Of a stretch of 64,000 nt of DNA, positions 22,801-34,866 are shown piece after piece. Source of the stretch: Cristatella mucedo (Eukaryota > Bryozoa > Phylactolaemata > Cristatellidae); assembly GCA_009760855.2 (NCBI GenBank), contig WPIO01000005.1, positions 3,673,501-3,737,500 of the forward strand, given 5' to 3'. The stretch's first letter is position 1, and each line of letters begins with the position of its first letter. Made by a program: the position numbers and the translations under genes. Below the pieces are notes generated by a model. It saw nothing but the letters and a program-made list of their open reading frames with translations, was not told the origin of the DNA and did no database searches.

Positions 22801-25800
22801 AAATGTAAGCTAACCAGACGGTTTTGTATTCAAGCCATCAACATGCAGTCCCTACAGCCAGAGTACGTTTGGACCAAGCCGACAAACTGTAGCTGACTTC
22901 AGCTGGTGGGGCATGACGCAAAGTGGGGGAGGGGTGAGGCAGCAGTCTGTCCGTGCCGCAGCTAGCTTCCGAGTGCACCCACCTTCTGCTCCGATAACTC
23001 GTGGCGTCGCTGCTCCAGCGCACGCTGCTGCTCGTTCGTGTGGTCAACAATGTTGCGCCCACCGCACAGCAGCTTGCTCTCCATGGCCTTGATCTTGGCA
23101 GCGAGCCCTGCTTGCGCCTCGCGCTCCCGCCGCAGCTTGTCCTCTCGCTCGCTTATCGCTTCGAGCAGCTTCTGCTTCTCCTAAAGATAGAAACATAGCG
23201 AGCGAGGTATCTGAAAGTGTGAGATGGCATGCAAAAGAGAGAGAGAGAGCAAGTATCCTTTTCTATAAAAGCCAGCCCGCAAATTGCAATCCGAATCACC
23301 GCTACATCAAACGTCTACATAAAGCAAGAGGGTCCACGCATGCAATTTAGCTACCATCGTTTTGCTCCAAATCAAGCGAAGCTGGGCAGAAAGCTTCACC
23401 AGATGCACACACTACTCGCGTTTATAATGTAAGCTTAGATTGCGAAATATCGAGTAAGGAACACCAATAGCATCCGACAAAGCTAAAACGAAGCTCTTCT
23501 GGGTGCAAGCAGCAGCAATTAGTGCAAGAAGAGCCTACAGGTAGCCAGGAGAAAGAAAGGAATGGCAGTGGCAATAGGTGTACCTCACAGGCTACACTCT
23601 GCTTTGACTCGGCCAATGCACTTTTTCGATATTTAAATCGTACTCATTTTAGGTGTACACACTAGCCTTGGATCCTGTCTTTTTTCATATTAGTTTAAAC
23701 AGCTAAAAATGAGTTTGCATGCCTAATCCACCCGGTAGCTAGGAATCCCTGAGTGCAATCAACTCGAAAAGGCATCACCTATGTCTTACAAAGCCTGGTG
23801 TGATAACGAAGATGGCGTGCCTTGCGTACTATGCGAATGCGATAGCCCTAGGTCATGTATGAGCTTACGATACACCTAGGTCCGGCATGAGCTTACCACG
23901 CTATCAGAATAGATGGCCACATGCAAAGCGGTGAAGAAAGTGGCAGTGACTGGCTTACTTCAGATATCATGTTCTGGTCGTTGAGTATGGCATTCTTCTC
24001 CTGCTCGAGCTTGGCCATTTGTTCACGCTCATACTCAGCAGGGTCAGCTTGGCCACCTTCAGCTTCGCCGTTGTCATCGTCGGCGCTTTCTTCCTGTTCT
24101 TCGACAACTGTACCTGGAAAACCATAGCAAGACGTAGCAAGATTCAGCCAAAGATCAATACAGAAAATGCAAGTACACACGTGTATGGCAGCATAATCAC
24201 TGCTGGCAGAAGATGTCACAACGGCCAGCAGCAATAGGCAATCGGAGGGGCAATACAGCGAGATGTACAAAAAGGCAAGCAGCTCTGTGCTCTCTGTGAT
24301 CTTTCTTGCTTAGGCATCTTACCATCAGGTCCGATTCTGGCCTTCTTTTTGCTTCTTCTTGCTTTCTTTCCAATCACCGCCGCCGCCGTTGGGCCACCTT
24401 TTGCCGCAAGGCTTGCTTTTAGTCGTGCGATCTCCTCCTGGAACTCTCGCAACAACGCATCCTTCGGATCCTCGTTGATCTTAGGTTTATTTTTGATGTT
24501 CTTTGCACGATTTGCCCAACTGAAAACGGGTGGGGAAGATGGGGCTACAGCAACACTGCTACAGCCAACTAGAAACAGCAGCCACGCCAGATTTTACAAA
24601 CCTGATAACTGGAAAGAGTGACACCAAGCCCAATCCAGCAGGCACACACCTCACGTGATGCCGGACAGTACAACAAACTGCAGCCTAAATTGCTATCGTG
24701 CAACAGATAACGATGTCTAAGTACAAATAAGCCACCTCAGCTCTACAATTAAAACGGGGTACTACAACTTGTAAGGCCCCATATTGCAAAAGTACCTAAT
24801 GGCACGGTACCATACAGCAAAAACTATCGGCATACAAGCTACTTAATGAGTTTGCATATCAGGCTTGCTTGCACTGCCAAAATTTCAAACTGGTGTGATT
24901 CCAGGTGGCAAACCGACTGAAAGGCTGAGGTCTCTTTTGACGAAACAGAACCATTACAAAAATCTGAGAGCTTCACCCAAGGATCTCAGACATACTGGCT
25001 ATTATGATGGTGATGCACTAGGTAAACCTGATTTCATGTTATTCAATGAGAGAGGTTAATGCAAACTAACTCAAATTAAGTAATACTCTTATATACCTGA
25101 ATTTGTAACATTCTTTGTTACAACAGCAACAGTAGCCATGTTAATAGCTTACATGACAACCAATCTCGGAACTCGAGCACCATCCTAAAGAAGATCACCT
25201 AATTACTTGAGGCAACTGCTATCCTAAACATGCAGTGCCTGCTAACCTAACCAAGCAGCTAGGCACGAACTTTCCAGTCTCCCAAGCAAAAGCTAAAGAC
25301 AGCTCATCGGCAACTTGAACAATACTGACGAAATGGAAAATTAGGCAGCAGCCTAACCAATTGTGTATTTAGTGTATGAGAGATACTTGTAGGTCTTACA
25401 TTCTAAGTTCACACATCCCTAGGACATCACTTGCATGCCTAGCACCGTTACAGTTGCTGTCACACATGTCAGGTAGCTGAAGCACCGGTGGGGCCACTAT
25501 AAGGAGACTCATACCGTAGAGTGGTAACCGTCTCATCGAAGTTGTAGCTAGCAGGCCCCACATTGGCCACCATCACGGTGATGGCATTGCCACCTAGAGA
25601 GTCCTGAAGCAGGCGCGTCAGCTTCGAGTCACGATACGGAATGTGAGAGCTTTTGCCATCCACCAAAGCAGATATGACGTTACCAAGAGCTGACAGCGAC
25701 AGGTTGATCTTGGTTGCCTCTTTCAGACGCTCGCCCTAGCCACATTGAAAGACATACTGGCAAATAAAATGCAAAGCGCACACGAGTGAGTCAGAGGTGC

Positions 25801-28800
25801 TGCCTGCCTGCGACCGGCTGACTTCTCACCTCGGCACCCGTCTTTGATTGACGCTCGCTACCAGCCAGATCAACGAGGTTGAGCTTGCCCACGCGTATGT
25901 GATTTTCACCATCGAGGCCAACCTTAAGAAACATGTGCAAACAGTCAGCAAAACTAGCATGCAGAGATGGGAGGTGTGGATTGACTTGAAATATATTAAA
26001 CGGAAAAATCGGCTGAAAGCCAATTCAATGGGTGAAGAAAATCAAATGCAGACAAAGCAAAACTTGCCATACCATTGCCAGTACAAATAAAAAGAGCATG
26101 AAAAATAGCTAATTCGGGATGGAGCAGCCCGCGTTCAGGAGGTGGCAAAAAATAGCCGAAAATAAGTTTGCCCCTGCACAATACAGGCGTGCAAAGCTTG
26201 GCAGCATAGCACTCCAGCACTTTCATCGCCGAACTCAATGGGTACAACCAGTGGATCCAAGTTAGCTAGCTGGGACATTGGTTTTGATCATATTGGACAA
26301 GCCTAGTAGGCAATAGCATGCACGAAAGCCATATGTAGGCCTGTAGCTACGACAGAGACAGAGCTTCGGTATAATAAATAGATGCAAGCAGCAAAGGCAA
26401 GCAGCAGCATAGCATTTGGATAGAAACAAGGCCGACAGACCGAGCCGACCAAATGTGTGCAGTGTCACGCCCACAAAGCAACTTCGAATATATCGCTGCA
26501 CCGGCACAGCAATAGCGGCAGGTGGTGGTGTCGCGCTCGGTAAACAATAAAACAACTGGCTAGTTACATACCGCTTGCTGGAAAAAGGAACGAATCAGAA
26601 ACGTTACTACACGAGCAAAAAAAGACAAACCAGCAAAATTTGACATGCTACTATGCACAGTGCAGCGAAAACACAGTCCACGGCATACTGACCATAACAA
26701 GCCAGCACTAAAATCCCAGCTAGGTCGGTATTCACGAACGCATGCAGAGGAAGTTCGCGTACAGGCAGCGATGCAACGACCAATCGGCTCAGTTGTGAAC
26801 AGAGCCGCAGTGCAGGCAAAGGCCGCGCAGACTAAAGGCTACCAAGAGGCCGATGGAACACCGAGGGCAAATGCTTAGTAAGAGCAAGCTAACTCTAACC
26901 AAACAGGTCGTCGATTTTTACAGAAAGCATGGTGTGGACAGGCAAGCACTACAAAAAATTGCACTGCACTACAAGAATACTATCAACGGGTAAGATGGTG
27001 GTACGGTGCTGCCCAATCAGCTATGCGATGAAGTAATTGCTGTTGCGTAAACACTCAAGCTCAGCAGCTACTTCAAGAAAATGCCTCCCTTTGCTTCGAA
27101 AAAGACATAAAATGCGAGCTGCAAGCCAAATGACAACCAATCCGTTTAAACTTGTCAATTCGCTTGCCCAATTGACCTTCTTACAACTCGGTCAGTGATC
27201 TATGCCCAAAATCCATTGACATATGCACTCAGTAGCAAAACATTCTCGCAGTATGGCTGCTGCTGCTGTGGCTGCTACTCTGTTCGGATAATAAGAGGAT
27301 TTCCTACGATGCCAGGCATACTAAAGTTTAGTATAACCTGTGAAAATATTTATCTACAGCCCAAAACCAATGCACATGTTGCTTGAATTTTAGTGCTTGA
27401 TGCCGCCCATTACGATTTTGCATGACCTCACCTATCAGGCATAGCATAGAGGCCACAAACTACAGCGTTTGTCTGATCAGCTGTATGACATTCCACTGAG
27501 TCTGAATTTTACTGAAGAGGTAGGACATGTCGACCGGACAACCTGCCTCGGTTGCCAGTCGATAGCATTCAATAAACGTTCTATGGATTCAGATCAGGCG
27601 ACTGCGTGTGCCACCACATTAGCATCACACAGATTCGACAAAAAAAAGTACTTCTCTGACCTGGCAGTGTGCTTAGGGTCTTTATGTTGCTGCAAAATAC
27701 AACGACCCCCTGGCAGACTCCTTGAGTTTTGAAATTGAAAATGCCCAGCAACAACTTGAATGAAGTACTTTTTTGAAAAATCCGGTCTGGTTCTGATACG
27801 GTTGCCTGGTCCGATCCCGGTAAACGTTAATGGAACGTAATCGCAGGGCTGCTGAGGCCTAGCTGACATTTTGGTCAATATTTAGGATGATTTGAATGTG
27901 GTACAGCATATGAGACAATCCAGCAGCTTGTGGCCTTTATGCCTAGCAGGATAAGGGAAGTCATAAAATATCATGGTGGGGCGACATTGCACGCTAATCA
28001 AATGCATTCCAGCTGAATGTGTATTTTTTTGGGCTGTCAAAAATATTTCAACATGCTGAGCACAACTTTAGCATGCCTGGCATCACAGAAAATCCTCGTT
28101 TATGGAATGGAGTATCACTATAAGCAGCTGTGGCCATACTGCCAGTATTTTTTGGCAACTGAGTGGAAGTAATTGCCAGTAGCAACAAGAGTAGTGAGGA
28201 TGCTTGCCAGCAGTAAATGTTGCCAGCTGATCGTCAGAAAACTCGCAGGAAAACCAATCAATAGTAAACAGCATCGAAATCGGCAACACGACCATGTCTA
28301 GAGAGCCGATGACATGGAGCAAGGTTTGAAAAGCGAATGAATATCTAAATAGCATGAACGACTAAATCAGTTATGAATCATCAAAACCAAGAGCCAAATG
28401 TGGAAGGTACGACGTGTGCCAGCGGCAGATGAACAAAGGGCCAGAGAGAGAGACTACGTTAAAAAGAAAAAACAGAACGTGAGATGACGTACGTAAGGAA
28501 AGCAGGTGGAGCAAGCAAAGAAAGAAGCACACAAAGTAGTCTTGCAAATACAGAGCCCGACGGTCGTCTGCAGGAGGTCGTGGACTCCCGAAAACCAAGT
28601 AAGGTTAGAACAGGAATCGAATCACGAATCTCTTGGCTAGCAGTCAAGCGACTTCATCTCTCATCCACAGGCTCAGCTACAATTAAAGCAACCGAGGAAG
28701 CAACGTAGTCGCCAGCTGCAAACATGACCCTTCACCCCAGACAGTTAACTTACAAAGGCAGTGCTTTGATCAGCGAGAGTGGAGATTGACAACACGAGCT

Positions 28801-31800
28801 GCACGCCACTTGGGGTGCCGACAAACAGGGGCATCCAAGACTTTCGGGAGCAATGGATCAGCCATACGCCACAAACCGGCTAGTCAGACTCGGAACAAAG
28901 CACTTGAATACCTGGGATAAGTTAAACCAGCCATGAAAAGCATTCCAATGAAGGGAAAACTATGACCGAGCTAAAGAGTAGGAGATGATCTAGAAGTTCA
29001 AACCCAGACTATGGATGCACGAGGGGTGTATCCTGGGCATTGCTACCAAACCCCAGCAGATGTGGCCTTAAAATGGCCACTAAAAATGGCCCACCAAAGC
29101 ATGATGTTTCCTAAATACAGAGAGTTGAACTCGTAGATTGCATAACATCGAGTCGGGTCATGGGCCAAGCTGGGGTAACCGAACTTACCTGGCTGCATTC
29201 AATTGTAATAATAAATATGGCATGAGATCGAGAGCTGTGCATGTTCATATTTGTAGCCCTGCAATTAACGAAAGGGTCATGGTCGGCATGGTCATAAAGC
29301 AGAGCGGCAAGCAGGAGCTCCCTCGAGTGACAAGCGGCAGCAGAGCGGTGGCAAGTGAAAAGACAGCACCCACCAACCACCCCCACCCCACCCCCAGCCG
29401 ACGACTGTGAGCCTACTTTTCGGCTTATGCACCAGAAAGTAAAAAGTAAAGATCGACCGATTCAACAGTCTTGTTATTATAGTGGCAGAAGAGCGCTTCA
29501 ACAGTCTTGTTATTATAGTGGCAGAAGAGCGAGCCTTAGTGGGTCATCAACCTACTTGCAGTGGACAGTCGAGAATTGCCCTCTGCAGGACTCGAATCCG
29601 TGACCTGAGTCATGAAGAGCGACCACCTTACCACTGGGCAAAGACACGTGGGCTACCGCTATACAAATGCAGCATGCCACTATCTGCTTGGCCCAAGTCA
29701 GGATAAAACAGAAAACTGCTTCTGAAATGGCCTAGCAGTCGATTAGGAAGGAACTCACCGGGTTCCTCGATGAGTTAACTCACTGCGTTTGCGCTTGATT
29801 ATGTTACGCTCTCTTTTCGCGATGGCAACCACCACGAAGAGGCATCATTTGTTGGATCTCAAGGAACCGCAACGCTATACTAGTGTTGTGTAGCTCACTG
29901 GGTGGCTTGTATGGCAATAATGCACTTGAAGGCCCTACTGTGGGAGGGAGTAAGAGGGAGAAAACCAATAATCGCATGGGATAGGGAACGAAGCTAAGCT
30001 GACCTCTGCTAAGCCGGACCGCACCGACGAACCTGTGGTGAGTATCGTGGATGCGGACCATGAGTGCGCTCTCCAAAGGCGCTGCTACCTTTTTGAAGTG
30101 AACGTTATATGCTCGAGCATTCCCTGTCTACGCTTTCATGTCTTGCAGCTTCAGACCAACTCACTCGTGGCTGGACAGCACAGTTAATAGCCAGCAATGA
30201 AAAACACATATGCGCATTTGTGTGTGACGTGCGTGCCCTTTAATCCGAAGCGTTATCTGTAAAAATCTCTGTCTACTTGGTCCTAATATTAAATTGCCAT
30301 CCTATTTTCAGACAACGTGTGAGCTAGTTGAATATACGCTTGTGTGCAAGGCTTTTGTAGCTAAGGGATGAAGCCCATCTGCAAAGGTAGACCCTGGCAG
30401 CAGTGTGCAGTAATAATAGATTCTGTGAGCAGAAAACTCGTGCTGTATCAGTAGACAGACGGGGGGGGGGCTGAGTCTATATGAGCTCCAATTCAGCCCG
30501 AATAATGCTATGGTGTGTGCAAATACATGACTTGTGTAACTGCATGCTACTTACTGTCCTATGAACTTCAGCAGGATGCTGTTTCGGCTCCCAGAAATAG
30601 GTAGGGTGAACATGAGTACCAACCACGCACCTTCAACCCTCCTGGGCTTTGGTCCTTCTTACACAGCTGACCTGCTTCAGCAGCGTCAATGGTACCTCTA
30701 GGTCCTAAAGACAGCATGCTAGCTGTCCTTTCCTTTCCGTTCAAGACTTTTTTTGGCAACAGCCGCCTTCACTCTGCATATCCTAGACTGTGGCGAGCAC
30801 TTCTCCAGTTGTCGTGCAGTGACTGGCCCTCCTGCTGCTAATACTAGCACCCGGTGTCTAGCACTCATTTGCAGCCCACTCTTTGCTAATTGCTTCCTCA
30901 GTTAGTTGGTACAATATGCATCCTCACCTCCCCCAATTTCGGAAGTCGCTGCAGGCTGTAACATGTGTAACATATTGTAAGGTGTAACAAGGTGTAGCAA
31001 GGTGTAACATGTGTAACATATTCTTGACATGCTAGCGCATTGGGGAAATTGGGCAGACACTGAGTGACCTTGGCCGAAGCCAGCAGACCGTACAGATATG
31101 TGCGAGCTGTACCAGCAGCTACGGCCAAGGGCTGCCTTGAGGATTTTGTAAAGGTGGTCGTATGGTCTGACCATCTTGGGAAGGTTAACAGCCGAGAGAC
31201 CGCTCGGGAGCTGGGGATGAGTGAGAAAGCTGTCCGATATAACATTTGGAAAATGTCGGCGATAGTGACTAGTAAGAACCGCCGCTGCATGAATGCCCTC
31301 AGGCTTCCACCAAGAGAATCGCCTCCTAAAAATGGATTGCCTTAAGGCCCACACCTGCTCGAGTCCACATCAAATCACACAATCATTGCTACAGCACGAC
31401 CCTCAGCAAGCAGAGGGTTAGGCAAAGGCTCAGTGACCACGGGCTTATAGCAAGGGTAGCAAAGAAAACTCCGATACCGACCAAACATCACGAAGAAGCT
31501 CGCCGTGAGTCGGCTTAGCTATACAGATGCTGGACGACCCAAGATTGAAAGCAAGTATTCTTTACCGACAAATGTATGTTTGTCATTTACAGCAGTTGTA
31601 AACATCAATCCTAATTCGACGCATGAGTGACGAAGCATATGCTGATACTTTCTTGCAAAGTAGTGTGAAATTCTCGTCTGGATCATGATGGTGTGTAGAG
31701 GCTTCTTAGCAGGTGATATAGGGTCACTTCACTGTATTGAGGGCATAATGAATTCAGACGGCTACCTTCGAATCCTGAACAACTTTGCTGTGCTTAGTGT

Positions 31801-34800
31801 ATAACGACTACTTAGCACTAATTTCATTTATCAATGGGAGAACGATATAAAACATACTGCCAAACTTGTGCTGCAGTTTTTCGACAGGTCCCATCATTTC
31901 ACATGTATGCAGTGGCCGAAGCAGAGACCCGACCTTAACCCGATTAAACATTTATGGGACGAGGTGAAGCGTCGGCTGACAGCTCTACCGGCTTAATTAT
32001 GTGAAAAATGTCAAGCAAATTAGCACCATACCATCCAAAGTAACTCTTAAAACTCGTCAAGTTCGTGCCAACCCGAATAGTGGAAGTGGGCTTGGGAAGG
32101 GGGCCACATCCTACAAGCAGTAGTGCTTCTACCGACTGTGCAGTCGTTCTCATGCTAAATAAATCGTGTTTGGGGCTAATGTATTAATTTTGGCATTATT
32201 TTGCTCGTTTGGACCCTCCTGGTAGATTTTAAAGCTCTCAACAGCGATAATTCCCCAGGCGGCCATAGATGGGGCGGTGCAGCCAAACTCATGGCCACTA
32301 GTATGTGTTAGAACAAAAATACATGGTGTGGTTTGCACCTACCCGACAGATCTGTTTTTGTCACCAACATTCATCACATGCTCTATTTCCTTGATGCTTT
32401 TTGTGACAAAACTGGACAGGTCTTTCACATAGACACCTGTATCAGGCCTTTCCTTCAGCTCAAGACGCTTACTCTGATCCTTGGCCAAGAGGTCCCGGAT
32501 CTCTTCCTGCAGCGCACAAGCAAAGGGTATGCATAAAACTACCAAGAAGCAATTCCAATATTATCGGCCAAGAAAAAAAGCAGCAGCATCGTGGGATTGC
32601 CTGCCTGATAGATCTCTAGGTATGATGCCCGCACGAGGTACTGCTGATTTTCAGATCGACTGATGTGCTGGAATATGTGCTCAAACGAGTTCGGAATGAT
32701 GCCCCGCAACTCGGGATCATTCTTTACACCTACAAGAAAATGTAATGCCATAAGTAAGGTGTAAAAACAAAAAACAACGTAACTTGCATGACTACTAAGA
32801 CTGAGGTCGCAATACAAAGCCCTATCTGCAGCATGACTAGGGAAGCACGTCGTGCTTGTTCGTGCCACCAAACCCATCACCACCATATCCTTCGTACAGT
32901 CGTCTCCACGAAACAACGAGGCAGCACGAAATAATTGGGCAGCATTTCCTACAGCATACTTGTTCACCATGCTTACTAATAAAGCAAAGAAAAGTGCTAC
33001 ATTGTGAGAACAATATATCAGGCACTAAAATATATGCAGTCTCACACTGCAGAGCTCTAATCTGCAATTAAAATTCTTAAACTACTAACCTTACATTAGT
33101 GGAAGCTTGCAAATCCTTTAGCATTCATAGCCTTTCAAAGGGCTACCAGAATGCATCAGGTATCCACAGGCCATACTATGGAAAAACGGCTTCTTTGAAG
33201 TGGTTCAGGCTGACAGACTACGAAAAGTGTGTAAATTAAATTATATAGTGTGGACATCAACATATCTTGTATGTTGATATATTTACCCACATTTATTATA
33301 TATAGGAAAAAATAGAGGTTGCAGTTGAAGAGAAATGCAGTACCACAAGCAGCAGCAGGAGCACCAGCTGCAAAAGAACTTTGATGTGGCAGTTGACGCA
33401 TTGCACAAATCGGATCGCTCAAGGCAGCTGGTGGTTAACAGCAGCTACCTTGAATAAGGAGTAATGTTTTATAGTAACTGTGACATTATTGGCCTTTCTG
33501 TCATTTCCCTAGAAACTATCCCATTCGATCAGCCTTGTACAAACAAAACTAAACTCTTGAGTTCTGATGATCAATCTCGAGGTCACGGATCACTGCCGGC
33601 AATGGATATCGTTCAAATGACAGATACCAGCCTCACTTTGATCTTGGAAGCCTGCTAAGGATTGAACCCCCCCCCCTACAGCTAGCTGAGCTGCTTCTGC
33701 TGATGCTGCTCCAGTCATCGCATTAGCATTTGATGTTCCACAGTCTGGGACCCTTACAGCAAAATCATCCACAGCCAACCAACTCTTAAAGCAAACGCAA
33801 AAGACAGCTTGAGGGTCTGTGACTGTGTACGACCATGTTAACTACTAGCCTATTCTCTACAGAGGCAAGCTTGAATCTGCAGCACAGTCACTGGTTGAGC
33901 TGATTCGCCCATGACAGAGACGATTTAATGGGTTTAAATGATGCTGCAAGGGAAGTCAGACTGAAAATACTTTTGAAAACAAAGCTCGTGGGTCATTCAA
34001 AAATGTTCGCACGAGCCGGCAAAGTAGATGTCGCCAGTAGAGGCTTCCACCAATAGCCAGCCCAGCCAAGCTACAAAGCAGCACGCTACAGCTGTTCAAT
34101 GTCGAGACATTTCGATGCGATCATTCGTCAGCTGACAGCAGCAGAGCCAAGATTTTCATGTAGGAGCAAGACCCTAAAAAACTTCCTGTAGGGGCAAGAC
34201 CGCAATTAATTGAAAACTATAGCAAGAAATCCCAGTACTTATTCGAAATGCACCCAGCAATTGCATATTGACTGGAAGAACATCATTTCTTCATGACAGA
34301 ATGAGAGTCTGCATGAAGTTACTGGCAATAAATTCAATAAATTTTCCATCTGTGAGTGCACGAATAGCTCTTGCTTATAGCACTCACCTTGCATGGTAAA
34401 AGTCTTGCCTGTTCCTGTCTGCCCATAAGCAAAGATAGTCCCATTAAAACCATCCAACACCGACTCAACAAGTGCCCTGAATGTCTCTTCATACAAATCT
34501 TTTTGCCTAGAGCTGAAACAGAGTTGCTCAATTGCCATTCGTAGGAAACGTTGATACAAGCAGGGAGCACACGTCAACCAATCTACGTGTGCTTTTCTTT
34601 TTAATCCAACCACTAAGGTAGGTTCCTAGGACTACATGCAGCCTCGACATTGCCTCAATCTCTAGTTCTGCTATACTAACTAGCAGCACTGCACCGCACC
34701 TGACTAATCCCTATTATTGATCTGCCCGGTGGAATAACAGTATATAATTATGCACATGCATTGACTTTTTCACACCCGGGTGACAGCCAGTGCATCTGAA

Positions 34801-34808
34801 TTCAAGCA

Positions 34809-34866
<58 letters not shown>

